A stretch of 64,000 nt of DNA from Tabrizicola flagellatus (GCF_008271465.1 NZ_VMDU01000004.1:1-64000); one strand, 5' to 3'. Positions 26,847 through 36,165 are shown, numbered from the stretch's first letter. The notes: a model not told the origin generated them from the sequence alone. A program made the numbers and translations.

Positions 26847-27635
26847 TCATGGCCGTGTCGCGGCGTACAGCGACACTGCGGCCGCGTTGGACACGTTGAG
26901 GCTGCCGAAGGTCCCGGCAAAGGGGATCCGCGCCAGCACGTCGCAGGTCTCGCGCGTCTTTTCCCGAAGGCCCGGACCCTCTGCGCCCAGCACCAGCCCG
27001 ATCGGCCGCCCGCCCACATCCGCCACCGCATCGGCCAGGGTGACCGGCGCCTGGCCGTCCAGACCGATCAGCGTGAAGCCCATGTCCTTCAAGGCCTGCA
27101 TGGCCTCGGCGAGATTGGTGACCTTCAGATAGGGCTGCCGCTCCAGCGCGCCGCTTGCCGTCTTGGCCAGCGCCCCGGTTTCCGGCGCCGAGTGATGCTT
27201 CGGGGCGATGACGGCGCGGGCCCCGAACACCTCGGCCGATCGCAGGATGGCCCCCACGTTGTGCGGGTCGGTTACTCGGTCCAGCAGGATGACCAGCGGC
27301 AGGCCCTCGCCGGTCGCGCAGACATCTGTGAACTTGCCCCAGTTCAGCGGGCGCACCTCGACCGCCGCGCCCTGGTGGACCGAGCCCTCGTCGATCGGCA
27401 CGTTGAACCGGCGCGGTTCCACCACCTCAGGCACCATGCCCGAGGCCGCAACCGCCGCCTCCAGCTTGTCCAGCGCGTTCTTAGTGACCACCAGCCGCAG
27501 CTTTTCGCGCCGCGGATTCATCAGCGCATCGCGCACCGCGTGCAGGCCGAACAGCCAGACGGTTTCCCGCGCCTCGCGCCGCTCGCCGCGCTCCTTCTCC
27601 ACCACCCAGGCCGGTTTCTTTCCGCCAGCCGCCAT
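26847..27635 (-). CDS. rlmB: 23S rRNA 2'-O-methyltransferase, TrmH/RlmB family
   Basis: A 262-residue SPOUT-fold methyltransferase. An N-terminal substrate-binding domain (LFGLHAVRDALMNPRREKLRLVV) is followed by the knotted catalytic domain. SPOUT motifs are LVILLDRVTDPHNVGAILRSAEVFG (motif 1), IGLVLGAEGPGLRE (motif 2) and IPFAGTFGSLNVSNAAAVSLY (motif 3). Members 2'-O-methylate a guanosine of 23S rRNA. The frame stays open upstream across the tRNA gene, so the start at MAAGGKK is set by family length. tRNA-Tyr is divergent and adjacent, an arrangement I recall from other Rhodobacterales. Confidence 0.85.
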   Translation of the reverse strand: MAAGGKKPAWVVEKERGERREARETVWLFGLHAVRDALMNPRREKLRLVVTKNALDKLEAAVAASGMVPEVVEPRRFNVPIDEGSVHQGAAVEVRPLNWGKFTDVCATGEGLPLVILLDRVTDPHNVGAILRSAEVFGARAVIAPKHHSAPETGALAKTASGALERQPYLKVTNLAEAMQALKDMGFTLIGLDGQAPVTLADAVADVGGRPIGLVLGAEGPGLREKTRETCDVLARIPFAGTFGSLNVSNAAAVSLYAATRP

Positions 27636-27715
27636 CTGCGCATCCCTCGAAAACCAGCCCGGACCATTGCGCGGCCCCGGCCTCCGATGCAAGCCGAAAT
27701 CTTGCCCCTTCACCC

Positions 27716-27744
27716 TTGACGCCCCCCGCACCCTTGAGTAGACG
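27716..27744 (+). promoter_or_regulatory. Sigma-70-type promoter of tRNA-Tyr
   Basis: TTGACG (27716-27721) and TAGACG (27739-27744) are separated by exactly 17 bases and end 10 bp before the tRNA 5' end. Both match the housekeeping consensus at five and four positions respectively. Confidence 0.65.
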
Positions 27745-27754
27745 GACCCCCGGC

Positions 27755-27838
27755 GGGCGACGAGCTGCAAGGTGCGGCAGGGGACTGTAACTCCCCCGGG
27801 GCGACCCATGCCTGGTTCGATTCCAGGGTCGCCCACCA
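27755..27838 (+). tRNA. tRNA-Tyr (anticodon GTA)
   Basis: An 84-base class II tRNA. It has a perfect 7-bp acceptor stem GGGCGAC/GTCGCCC and an anticodon arm GGGGA-CTGTAAC-TCCCC with anticodon GTA. It also has a long variable arm of 14 bases, a T-arm CCTGG-TTCGATT-CCAGG and an encoded CCA end. The D arm has a 3-bp stem with a GG-containing loop, which fits class II tRNAs. Long variable arm plus GTA identifies bacterial tRNA-Tyr. Confidence 0.93.
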
Positions 27839-27936
27839 TTCTCCTACACATGTTCCGCATGCACCCGCCCCGGTCGTATCCTCTTGCGCAGCCCGGCGCG
27901 GGATGCGACACCCGAGGTGCATCCTTCGGCCCCGCC

Positions 27937-28728
27937 ATGTCCGCCTCCATCCGCTTTACCCATGCCATCACCCGCCGCCCGGCGGCCTCGATCATCCGGG
28001 GCCTGCGCGCTGTCGATACCGGCAGCCCGGACCTGACGCGGATGCTGGACCACCACGCCGCCTATGTCGCGGCCCTGCGCGAGACGGGCGCGACCGTCGT
28101 GGAGCTTCCGCCGCTTGACGCCTTCCCCGACAGCGTGTTCGTCGAGGACACTGCGCTCTGCCTGCCGGAAGGCGCCGTCGTCATGCGCCCCGGAGCGCCC
28201 TCGCGCCTGGGCGAGGCCGCCGAGATGGCGCCGAATCTCGCCGCGCTTTATCGCGAGGTTATGGCGATCACCGGCCCCGAGAGTTTCATCGAGGGCGGCG
28301 ACATCCTGGTGACCGAGCGCGAGATTCTCGTCGGCCGCTCGGCCCGCACCAATGCCGCCGGCATCGCCGAACTCGCCCGCCTTGTCGCCCCCTGGGGCCA
28401 TAAGGTGCGCGAGGTCCACACGCCGCCGGGCATCCTGCACTTCAAGACCGACTGCTCGCTTCTCGACGCAGAGACGATCCTGTCCACGACGCGACTTTCG
28501 GCCTCGGGCTGTTTCGCCGGTTACCGGATCATCGACGTGCCCGAGGGCGAGGAGGCTGCCGCCAACACCATCCGCTTCAACGACCTGGTGCTGATGCCGG
28601 CGGGCTTCCCCCGGACCCGGGATCTCCTGGATGCGGCGGGCTACCAGGTCCGCGAGATCGGCAATTCGGAATGCGCAAAGCTGGACGGCGGCATGTCCTG
28701 CCTCTCCCTGCGCTTCACGCCCGCATGA
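27937..28728 (+). CDS. Dimethylarginine dimethylaminohydrolase-like amidinotransferase-fold enzyme
   Basis: A 263-residue guanidino-group-modifying enzyme, closest by motifs to N-omega,N-omega-dimethylarginine dimethylaminohydrolase. Substrate- and catalysis-related segments are FPDSVFVEDTALCLPEGAVVMRPGAPSR, FIEGGDILV, HFKTDCSLLD (catalytic His) and the C-terminal KLDGGMSCLSLRF (catalytic Cys). The start ATG matches the family; upstream lies tRNA-Tyr. The last bases overlap the next gene's ATG (ATGA). An arginine deiminase-like activity on another guanidine is the main alternative. Confidence 0.8.
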   Translation: MSASIRFTHAITRRPAASIIRGLRAVDTGSPDLTRMLDHHAAYVAALRETGATVVELPPLDAFPDSVFVEDTALCLPEGAVVMRPGAPSRLGEAAEMAPNLAALYREVMAITGPESFIEGGDILVTEREILVGRSARTNAAGIAELARLVAPWGHKVREVHTPPGILHFKTDCSLLDAETILSTTRLSASGCFAGYRIIDVPEGEEAAANTIRFNDLVLMPAGFPRTRDLLDAAGYQVREIGNSECAKLDGGMSCLSLRFTPA

Positions 28729-29699
28729 GCTTCAACATCCTCGCCATCGCGCAGGCCGGGCGGCTGGAACACGAGGCAATTCTGCTGGCGGCCTCGCTGC
28801 GCCTGTCCGACCCGGACTTTCCGGGCACGCTCTACATCGCCGAGCCGCAACCGGGGCCGAAATGGGCCGAGGATCCACGGATGTCGGACCGGACGCGCCG
28901 CGTGCTGACCGGGCTTGGCGCCGTGATCCTGCCCTTCGAGACGCGTGTCTTCGGATCCGACTACCCGCACGGCAACAAGATCGAGGCCCTGGCCGCCCTG
29001 CCGGACGCGCCCTTCCTGTTCCTCGACACCGACACGCTGGTGACCGGGCCGGTCAGTGCGATCCCGTTCGATTTTGCCAGGCCCTCCGCCTCGATGCGGC
29101 GCGAGAACACCTGGCCGAAGGTGGAACTTTACGGCCCTACGCCGACCCGGACCTGGAAATCCCTGTACGACCGCTTCGGGCTGGAGTTCGAGACCAGCCT
29201 CGACCGCAGCTGGCCCGAGGACTACTGGCAGCGCTTCCTCTACTTCAACGCGGGCTGGTTCTTCCACGAAAGCCCCCGCGCCTTTGGCAACCGCTTCCTC
29301 GCCTGGGCGCGCGAGATCCGCGATGCCCCGCCCGAGGAGCTGGTCTGCCAGGAGCTTTACCCCTGGCTCGACCAGATCGCCCTGCCGCTGGTGATCCATT
29401 CCTTCGGCGGCGGGCGGCCAGGGCCGGAGCTGGCGGCGCTCGACGGCACAGCCACCTGCCATTACCGCACCCTGCCGCTGCTCTACGCGCGCGAGGCGGA
29501 CCGGGCGGTCGAGGTGCTGGAGGCGATCGCCGCCGATTCCGCCCTGCGCCCGGTGCTGCGGCACTGGGGGGCGTTCAAGCGGATGGTCATCCAGGGCGAG
29601 GGGGCAATGGCACGGGCGCTGTTCGACAGGGACGACCTGCCCCGGCGCGAGCAGATGATGCGCAACCGGCTGAAGCGCGAGGGGCTCTGGATCCGTTGA
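28725..29699 (+). CDS. Putative nucleotide-diphospho-sugar-transferase-like protein
   Basis: A 324-residue soluble protein. After MSFNILAIAQAGRLEHEAILLAASLR it shows PFLFLDTDTLVTGPV, a DxD-like metal/nucleotide site of GT-A glycosyltransferases, and later FLYFNAGWFFHESPRAFGNRFLAWARE and HSFGGGRPGPEL. This layout resembles GT8-like or uncharacterised GT-A proteins, but I cannot name a substrate. Its ATG overlaps the stop of the DDAH-like gene (ATGA), so both are made from one message, an unexpected pairing. Repeat copy B separates its end from the convergent phosphatase gene. Confidence 0.6.
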   Translation: MSFNILAIAQAGRLEHEAILLAASLRLSDPDFPGTLYIAEPQPGPKWAEDPRMSDRTRRVLTGLGAVILPFETRVFGSDYPHGNKIEALAALPDAPFLFLDTDTLVTGPVSAIPFDFARPSASMRRENTWPKVELYGPTPTRTWKSLYDRFGLEFETSLDRSWPEDYWQRFLYFNAGWFFHESPRAFGNRFLAWAREIRDAPPEELVCQELYPWLDQIALPLVIHSFGGGRPGPELAALDGTATCHYRTLPLLYAREADRAVEVLEAIAADSALRPVLRHWGAFKRMVIQGEGAMARALFDRDDLPRREQMMRNRLKREGLWIR

Positions 29700-29711
29700 C
29701 CCGACGGAGGC

Positions 29712-29755
29712 GCGGCCGGAAAGCCCCGACGAGAGGCCGCAGGCGCACGAGGAGG
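29712..29755. repeat. Palindromic intergenic repeat, copy B
   Basis: This lies between convergent genes. It contains GCGGCC - 17 bases - GGCCGC as an inverted repeat and the core CGACGAGAGGCCGCAGGCG followed by CACGAGGAG. The core differs from copies A and C at two positions within the shared 18 bases. It is the most diverged copy. Confidence 0.5.
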
Positions 29756-29768
29756 GAACGCGCTGCCG

Positions 29769-30557
29769 TCAGGCGCGCAGCGTGTCGGCCAGCGGCTTGA
29801 ACAGCGCGTCGTTCGCCGCGATCAGCGCGCCGTCCAGCGGATCGGTCCCCTCGCGCAGACCTTCGACCAGACCGCCGGCTTCCTTGACCAGAAGCACGCC
29901 CGCCGCCACGTCCCAGGCGGACAGCTCGCGCTCCCAGTAGCCGTCGAAGCGGCCGGCGGCGACATAGGCGAGGTCCAGCGCCGCCGCCCCCCAGCGCCGC
30001 ACCCCGGCGCAGGCGGGCATCAGCCGGCCCAGATCCTTCAGCATCGCGGGCAGCGTCGATTTTGCACCGAAGGGCACGCCGGTCGCGAACACCGCCTCGT
30101 GCATCGCGCGGCGGCCCGAGACCCGCAGGCGGCGGTTGTCGTTCAGCCAGCAGCCCGCGCCCTTCTCGGCCCAGAACATCTCGTCCTTGGCCGGGTCATA
30201 GACCACCGCCGACACGATCTCGCCCTTGTGCTCCAGCGCGATCGACACCGCCCAGTGCGGCATCCCGTGCAGGAAGTTCGTCGTCCCGTCCAGCGGATCG
30301 ACGATCCAGCGCCGGGTCGGGTCGGCCCCGGCCGCGCCGCCGGTTTCCTCGCCCAGCCAGCCATAGGTTGGCCGCCCGCCAAGGAGTTCCTCCTTGATCA
30401 GCCGCTCCGCCTCGCGGTCCGCTTTCGACACGAAGTCGCCCGGCCCCTTGGTCGAGACCTGAAGGTTCTCGACCTCGCGGAAATCCTTGACCAGGCTGCG
30501 CCCCGCCTTGCGTGCCGCCTTGATCATCAGGTTGAGGTTGGCCGAGCCCTGCATCAT
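29769..30557 (-). CDS. suhB: Inositol monophosphatase family protein (SuhB-like)
   Basis: A 262-residue Mg-dependent sugar/inositol phosphatase. The metal-binding motifs are GWLGEETGGAAGADPTRRWIVDPLDGTTNFLHGMPHWAVSIAL (E..., then DPLDGT) and ELSAWDVAAGVLLVKEAGG (WDxAAG). It opens with MMQGSANLNLMIKAARKAGRSLVKDF; the second Met is an equally good start. It hydrolyses inositol monophosphates or related sugar phosphates; in other bacteria SuhB also associates with ribosomal transcription. Its 3' end faces repeat copy B. Confidence 0.88.
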   Translation of the reverse strand: MMQGSANLNLMIKAARKAGRSLVKDFREVENLQVSTKGPGDFVSKADREAERLIKEELLGGRPTYGWLGEETGGAAGADPTRRWIVDPLDGTTNFLHGMPHWAVSIALEHKGEIVSAVVYDPAKDEMFWAEKGAGCWLNDNRRLRVSGRRAMHEAVFATGVPFGAKSTLPAMLKDLGRLMPACAGVRRWGAAALDLAYVAAGRFDGYWERELSAWDVAAGVLLVKEAGGLVEGLREGTDPLDGALIAANDALFKPLADTLRA

Positions 30558-30635
30558 CCGCTCCCGCAGCTTTTCAAGCCCGGCGCTATAGCGGGTCGGG
30601 GGCGGGAAAGAAAGGGGGCGGCCGGCCTAAGCTTG

Positions 30636-31058
30636 CTACTGGACGATCACCACCCGCATGTTCTCCATCCCTTCGGCCTTGACCATGTTGAACAGGATCT
30701 TGGCGTTGTCGGGATGCAGCCGCACGCAGCCGCGGCTGGCCGGGGCGCCCAGCTTCTTGATCTGGTCGGTGCCATGGATCGCGTAGTGACCGTCGTAGAA
30801 GATCGCAAAGGGCATCGGCGCGTTGTTGTAGCGGCGCGAGCGGTGGTTCTTCGACAGGAATTCGGGCGCGAAGGTGCCGGTCGGAGTGATCTTGCCCGGC
30901 TTCGCGGTCGAGACCGGCCAGGTGTAAAGCAGCCGGCCCTCGTGATAGACCTTCATGGTCTGCGAGGAAATCGAGACCCGGGCCAGAACCCGTTCCGCAA
31001 GGGCATGGCCCGGCATGAGGGCCAGTATCACGGCAAGCGCGGCAAAATGGCGGCGCAT
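30636..31058 (-). CDS. L,D-transpeptidase (YkuD family), secreted
   Basis: A 140-residue periplasmic enzyme. The signal peptide MRRHFAALAVILALMPGHALA is followed by a compact YkuD domain: VSTAKPGKITPTGTF, the His of DGHYAIHGTDQIKKLG and the nucleophile Cys of ASRGCVRLHPDNA. Such enzymes make 3-3 crosslinks or attach proteins to peptidoglycan. GGAGG precedes the chosen ATG. It lacks an additional peptidoglycan-binding domain, so it is a minimal member. Confidence 0.9.
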   Translation of the reverse strand: MRRHFAALAVILALMPGHALAERVLARVSISSQTMKVYHEGRLLYTWPVSTAKPGKITPTGTFAPEFLSKNHRSRRYNNAPMPFAIFYDGHYAIHGTDQIKKLGAPASRGCVRLHPDNAKILFNMVKAEGMENMRVVIVQ

Positions 31059-31172
31059 GGAAACCTCCGAATATATCGACCAATCACGGGCAGGATTCCC
31101 GCTCCTGCACATTAGTCAATGAAAAACCGGCAAAAATCCGGTCCGGATTCCCGGGATTGTGGCGGGTTTGGG

Positions 31173-31862
31173 TCAACCGGCGTCCTGGATCGCTGTTTCA
31201 AGCGCGCCGATCTCGGGGCCCCGAAGCTCGCGCAGAAGCTTGCGGCGGATCGCGGCCGGGTAGTCGGTCTGCCGCGGCGCGCTTTCGACGAAGGCGCCGG
31301 GGCCGCGGATAACCTGGCTCCGGTAGTAGTCCAGAAGGCCCGCCTCGTGTTCGCCCACTGCCAGACCGTTGACGGTGATGCCGGTGAAATCCTCGCGCTC
31401 GTAAGTCCGCGCGACCGAGATGCCCTCGTTGTTCTGCCCGTCCCCGGCCACGTCGATGACCCGCCTTTCGCAGTCGGGCGCGCTCTCCATCAGCGCGCGG
31501 CCATAGCGCAGCGCGTCGCCCAGCGCGGTCGCCAGCCGCGCCTCGGGGCGCGGGGTGCGGCGCAGGGTCCAGATCACGCCGTCCAGCGCCTCGGGGCTGT
31601 CGAGCATGACCCAGGGCTGAACCAGATCCTGTGCCCCGCGGCCCGACCAGTGGTAGATGGCCAGCGCGACGCGGCCTTCGGGACCGAGGATCGCACGGCG
31701 CACTTCGGGATCGGACAGCGCCCCGGCCAGCCCCTCGGTCTGGATGACATAGTCCTGCGCGTCGATCGAGCGCGAGACATCGACCGCAAGGGCCAGCGCA
31801 AGCCGACACTCGGCGCGAGCGGGCGCGGCAAGGCAGAGGGCAAGAACCGCAAGACGAAGCAT
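31173..31862 (-). CDS. DUF1194-family secreted von Willebrand A-like protein
   Basis: A 229-residue protein with the signal peptide MLRLAVLALCLAAPARA. The mature part begins ECRLALALAVDVSRSIDAQDYVIQTEGLAGAL; DVSRSID resembles the MIDAS DxSxS metal site of vWA domains. VIDVAGDGQNNEG and NGLAVGEHEAGL are further DUF1194 signatures. The biochemical role is unknown. It stands alone, downstream of the rhomboid gene on the same strand. Confidence 0.85.
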   Translation of the reverse strand: MLRLAVLALCLAAPARAECRLALALAVDVSRSIDAQDYVIQTEGLAGALSDPEVRRAILGPEGRVALAIYHWSGRGAQDLVQPWVMLDSPEALDGVIWTLRRTPRPEARLATALGDALRYGRALMESAPDCERRVIDVAGDGQNNEGISVARTYEREDFTGITVNGLAVGEHEAGLLDYYRSQVIRGPGAFVESAPRQTDYPAAIRRKLLRELRGPEIGALETAIQDAG

Positions 31863-31913
31863 CGGGGCCTCCGCCGGCGATCCTAGGCCAGGACGGGCGA
31901 TACGCCTAGGGCA

Positions 31914-32654
31914 TCAGCGCCGACGGCGGATCAGCGGAACGTTCGACCGTGAGGCCTCGAAATGGGTCTCGGGATGCGGGGGATGGCCTTCCGTCCTTTG
32001 CCAGTAGCCCTGCCCCCCGCGCCGCAGCCAGGCCGGCAGGGTCAGCACCAGCCCCGCGACGAAGCCGCCGACATGCGCCCAGTAGGCCACGCCACCGACA
32101 TCCGAAGGGGTCGAGACGCCGGAAAAGATCTGGATCGCCAGCCACAGGCCCAGCACGACCCAGGCCGGGATCGCGAAGATGCGGAAGAAGATGATGAAGA
32201 TGAACAGCACATCGACCTTCGCCCGCGGGAACATCAGAAGATAGCCACCCATCACACCGGCAATCGCCCCCGAGGCCCCGACCATCGGGATCGGCGATGC
32301 GGGATCGGGCAGTGCCTGCGCCAGCCCCGCCGCGGCGCCGCAGGCGAGGTAGAAGACCAGAAAGCCTGTGTGGCCCATCTCTTCTTCCAGGTTGTCGCCG
32401 TAGATCCAGAGGAACAGCATGTTGCCGCCCAGATGCAGGAAACCACCGTGCAGGAACATCGAGGTGAACAGCGTTTCCAGCCCCGCGCCCGAGGTGAAGC
32501 GCGCCGGGACCAGGCCCCAGGTCATGAAGAACCGTTGCAGATCCCAGTCATCCATCGAGACGTAGCCGAGGAAAACCAGCACGTTGATCACGATCAGCGC
32601 GAAGGTGACATAAGGGGTCTTCCCCGAGGGATTGTGATCGCGGATCGGAAACAT
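31914..32654 (-). CDS. Rhomboid-family intramembrane serine protease
   Basis: A 246-residue protein with six to seven membrane helices. The catalytic serine is in PMVGASGAIAGVMGGYLL and the catalytic histidine in AYWAHVGGFVAGLVL. The conserved first-loop FTSMFLHGGFLHLGGNMLFLWIYGDNLE is present, with the N-terminal IRDHNPSGKTPYVTFALIVINVLVFL. The tail is polar and basic. It cleaves membrane-embedded substrates that are not identifiable here. The gene ends about 50 bp upstream of the DUF1194 start on the same strand. Confidence 0.93.
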   Translation of the reverse strand: MFPIRDHNPSGKTPYVTFALIVINVLVFLGYVSMDDWDLQRFFMTWGLVPARFTSGAGLETLFTSMFLHGGFLHLGGNMLFLWIYGDNLEEEMGHTGFLVFYLACGAAAGLAQALPDPASPIPMVGASGAIAGVMGGYLLMFPRAKVDVLFIFIIFFRIFAIPAWVVLGLWLAIQIFSGVSTPSDVGGVAYWAHVGGFVAGLVLTLPAWLRRGGQGYWQRTEGHPPHPETHFEASRSNVPLIRRRR

Positions 32655-32685
32655 GGGCGCAGCCTTTCCGATCCGCGAAGGTGCG

Positions 32686-35600
32686 TCAAGCGTCGGCCAC
32701 GGCGGCCAGAAGCTGGGCGTTGCCGCCCGAGGCCGTGGTGTCGATGCACAGATGCCGCTCCAGATGCGTATGGCCCGCGTCGGGGGCGCCGATCAGCGGC
32801 AGGATCGGGCCCGGTCGCGCGGCAAGCGCCCGGGCATAGGCCCGGCCCGCCTCGGCCTCGCCCCACCACAGCGCGCCGGAGAAATCCTTCAGCGATGTCA
32901 GTGCCTCGGGGGCAAGTCCGGGCGCTTCGACGGCATGGCCGCCAAGCTTGCGCACGGCCTCGGCCTGCGCCAGCGCGGCGGCCCGGCCCGGCCCCAGACA
33001 GACCAGCGGCGCCCGGGGGGTCAGCGTCAGCCGGTTCGACTCGCCCGTGGGGCCCGGCATGTCCTCGGTGATCGGGGCAAGCACGGGCCAGGGGGCGGCC
33101 AGCGCCTTGCCGACCTCGCCGGCCGAGGTGGTCGCATCGTCCGGTGTCGCCGCAGGTGTCGGGGCCCTGGTGAACCGCGCCAGGTAGTGAGGACCGCCAG
33201 CCTTGGGCCCGGTGCCCGAAAGCCCTTCGCCGCCGAAGGGCTGGCTGCCGACCACCGCGCCGATCTGGTTGCGGTTGACATAGGTGTTGCCGACCCGCAT
33301 CCCGTCCACCACGTGCTGCACGCGGTCGTCGATCCGGCTGTGCAGTCCGAAGGTCAGGCCGTAGCCCGTGGCATTGATCGCGGCGATGACCCGGTCGATT
33401 TCGGCCGACTTGAAGGTGGCGACGTGCAGGACCGGGCCGAAGATCTCGCGCGGCATGTCCTGGATGCCGTTGACCGACAGCACGGTGGGGGCGATGAAGG
33501 TCCCCTGCCCCGGCGCCTTCAACTCCTTCAGCACCCGCCCCTCGGCGCGGGCGGCATCGACATAGGCGCGGATGCCGGCCTGGGCCTCGGCGTCGATCAC
33601 CGGGCCGATGTCGGTGGCAAGGTGCCAGGGATCGCCGAGGCTCAGTTCATCCATCGCGCCGAAGAGCATTTCCGTGACGGTCTCGGCCACGTCCTCCTGC
33701 ACATAGAGGCAGCGGAGCGCGCTGCACCGCTGGCCCGCCGACTGGAAGGACGACGCGATGATGTCGCGCACCGCCTGTTCCGGCAGCGCGGTCGAATCCA
33801 CCAGCATCGCGTTCAGGCCGCCGGTTTCGGCGATCAGCGGCGCGGTCGGGTCAAGGTGGTCGGCCATCGACCGCCGGATCGCCTGCGCCGTCTCGGTCGA
33901 GCCGGTGAAGGCCACGCCGTTCACCCGCGGGTCGCGGGTGATGGCCGCACCGATGGCGCCGTCCCCGGGGAGGAGCTGCAAGGCGGTCGCGGGCACCCCC
34001 GCCGCCAGCAGGTGATCGACGGCGATCCCGGCGATCAGCGGGGTCTGTTCGGCAGGCTTGGCCAGGACCGCATTCCCCGCCGCCAGCGCCGCCCCGATCT
34101 GGCCGCAGAAGATCGCCAGCGGAAAGTTCCAGGGGCTGATGCAGGCAAAGACACCCCGCGCGGGATGCGGCTGGGCGGTCTGGGTCGCGTAATAGCGCAG
34201 GAAATCCACCGCCTCGCGCAGTTCGGCGACGGCATCGGACAGGGTCTTTCCGGCCTCGCGCGCGAGGACCGCGAAGATGCGGCCGAAATCGGCCTCCATC
34301 CGGTCGGCCGCGCGGTTCAGCACCGTCGCCCGCTCGGGCGCAGCGGCGGCCCAGGGCTCGGCCAGGCGCAGGGCGGTGTCCACATCCGGCAGGCCCGCCG
34401 TCGTCACATGGCCGACCAGAGCGCCCGTCGCCGGGTTCAGGACCGCAAGTTGCGCCCCCCCCACGACCCGGCCCGCTAGGCGCGGCGCGGCAGTGAGCCG
34501 CTCTTCGGCATGCGGGGCGCGGGCGGCCTCGATCGCGGCCAGATCGGCGGCATCGGTGAGATCCCAGCCGCGGCTGTTCTTCCGATCACCGAAAAGCTGC
34601 GGCCCGGTCTTCAGCGCCGGGTTCGGGATCGCGGCCAGTCCCTCCACCGCCGTCAGCGGGCAGGCGGCGACGGTTTCCGGCGGCACGTCTTCATCGACGA
34701 TCTGGTTGACGAAGCTGGAGTTCGCCCCGTTCTCCAGCAGGCGGCGGACGAGGTAGGCCAGAAGGTCGCGATGTGCCCCTACCGGCGCATAGATGCGGCA
34801 GCGCGTTCCCCGGTCGGTCAGCACGATGTCGTGCAGGCGTTCGCCCATCCCGTGCAGGCGCTGGAATTCGTAGTCGAGCGGGGTCAGGCCCTGCTGGTCC
34901 GCGATGTGCAGGATCGCCGCGACGGTATGGGCGTTGTGGGTGGCGAACTGGGGATAGATGCGGTCGGTCAGGGACAGAAGCTTGCGTGCATTGGAGATGT
35001 AGCTGACATCCGTCGCCTGCTTGCGGGTGAACACGGGGAAGCTTTCCAGTCCCATGACCTGCGCCCGCTTCACCTCGGCGTCCCAATAGGCGCCCTTGAC
35101 GAGGCGGACCATGATCCTGCGGTCCAGCCTTGTGGCCAGCGCATGCAGCCAGTCGATCACCGCCCCCGCCCGGCGGCCATAGGCCTGCACCACCACCCCG
35201 AACCCGTCCCAGCCCTTCAGCGCGGGGTCCGACAGCGTGGCCTCGATCACCTCCAGCGACAGGGCCAGCCGGTCGGCCTCCTCGGCGTCGATGTTGAAGC
35301 CAAGGCCCGCCGCCTTGGCCAGCGTCGCCAGCGCCCGGACGCGGGGCACCAGCTCCTCCATCACGCGGTCATGCTTGGCGACCTCGTAACGCGGGTGGAG
35401 TGCCGAGAGCTTGACCGAGATGCCGGGGTTGGTGCGGATGTCGTTGCCCTTTGCGGCCCGTGCGATGGCGGTGATCGCGCTGGAATAAGCGAGGTGATAG
35501 CGCCGCGCATCGGCCTCGGTCCGCGCGGCCTCGCCCAGCATGTCGTAGCTGTAGGTATAGCCCTTGGCCTCCAGCTCCTCGGCGCGGTCCATCGCCTTGT

Positions 35601-36135
35601 CGATCGTCTCGCCCAGGACGAAGTTCCGCCCCATCTCCTTCATCGCGCGGGAGACGGCGGTGCGGATCACCGGCTCACCTAGCCGCCGCACCGCACCCCG
35701 CAGCGCGCCCGCGATCCCACCCTCGCGGTCGTCCAGCACCTTGCCGGTCAGCATCAGGGCCCAGGTCGAGGCGTTGACGAGGCTGGACGCCGACTTGCCC
35801 AGATGCCGCCCCCAGTCGCTGGGTGCGATCTTGTCCTCGATCAGCGCGTCCATCGTCTCGGCGTCCGGCACCCGGAGGAGCGCCTCGGCCAGGCACATCA
35901 GCGCGATGCCCTCGTCGGTCGAAAGGCCGTATTCGGCGAGGAAGACCTCCATGAGACCGGGCCGCGCACTGGCCCGGATCCGCTTTACCAGGTCCGCCCC
36001 CTGCGCCACGATGGCGGCTCGGGCCGGCGCGTCCAGCGCGGCCTCGGCCACCAGGCGCTGCACCAGCGCGGTCTCGTCGGTCAGCGCGCCGGTGGTGATG
36101 ACGGACCAGGCGGCGGGGGCGGTGATGGTATTCAT
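32686..36135 (-). CDS. putA: Bifunctional proline dehydrogenase / P5C dehydrogenase
   Basis: A 1149-residue PutA. The FAD-dependent proline dehydrogenase domain occupies roughly residues 170-470 (NPGISVKLSALHPRY, VRLVKGAYWDAEVKRAQ, YAPVGAHRDLLAYLVRRLLENGANSSFV). The NAD-dependent aldehyde dehydrogenase domain follows (FACISPWNFPLAIFCGQ, IAETGGLNAMLV, SFQSAGQRCSALRCL with the catalytic Cys). An extra C-terminal domain completes it. There is no N-terminal ribbon-helix-helix DNA-binding domain, matching the separate divergent Lrp-type regulator. It converts proline to glutamate at the membrane. Confidence 0.95.
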   Translation of the reverse strand: MNTITAPAAWSVITTGALTDETALVQRLVAEAALDAPARAAIVAQGADLVKRIRASARPGLMEVFLAEYGLSTDEGIALMCLAEALLRVPDAETMDALIEDKIAPSDWGRHLGKSASSLVNASTWALMLTGKVLDDREGGIAGALRGAVRRLGEPVIRTAVSRAMKEMGRNFVLGETIDKAMDRAEELEAKGYTYSYDMLGEAARTEADARRYHLAYSSAITAIARAAKGNDIRTNPGISVKLSALHPRYEVAKHDRVMEELVPRVRALATLAKAAGLGFNIDAEEADRLALSLEVIEATLSDPALKGWDGFGVVVQAYGRRAGAVIDWLHALATRLDRRIMVRLVKGAYWDAEVKRAQVMGLESFPVFTRKQATDVSYISNARKLLSLTDRIYPQFATHNAHTVAAILHIADQQGLTPLDYEFQRLHGMGERLHDIVLTDRGTRCRIYAPVGAHRDLLAYLVRRLLENGANSSFVNQIVDEDVPPETVAACPLTAVEGLAAIPNPALKTGPQLFGDRKNSRGWDLTDAADLAAIEAARAPHAEERLTAAPRLAGRVVGGAQLAVLNPATGALVGHVTTAGLPDVDTALRLAEPWAAAAPERATVLNRAADRMEADFGRIFAVLAREAGKTLSDAVAELREAVDFLRYYATQTAQPHPARGVFACISPWNFPLAIFCGQIGAALAAGNAVLAKPAEQTPLIAGIAVDHLLAAGVPATALQLLPGDGAIGAAITRDPRVNGVAFTGSTETAQAIRRSMADHLDPTAPLIAETGGLNAMLVDSTALPEQAVRDIIASSFQSAGQRCSALRCLYVQEDVAETVTEMLFGAMDELSLGDPWHLATDIGPVIDAEAQAGIRAYVDAARAEGRVLKELKAPGQGTFIAPTVLSVNGIQDMPREIFGPVLHVATFKSAEIDRVIAAINATGYGLTFGLHSRIDDRVQHVVDGMRVGNTYVNRNQIGAVVGSQPFGGEGLSGTGPKAGGPHYLARFTRAPTPAATPDDATTSAGEVGKALAAPWPVLAPITEDMPGPTGESNRLTLTPRAPLVCLGPGRAAALAQAEAVRKLGGHAVEAPGLAPEALTSLKDFSGALWWGEAEAGRAYARALAARPGPILPLIGAPDAGHTHLERHLCIDTTASGGNAQLLAAVADA

Positions 36136-36165
36136 GGCAGGCACCTTTCTTTCCGCCCAGCATAT

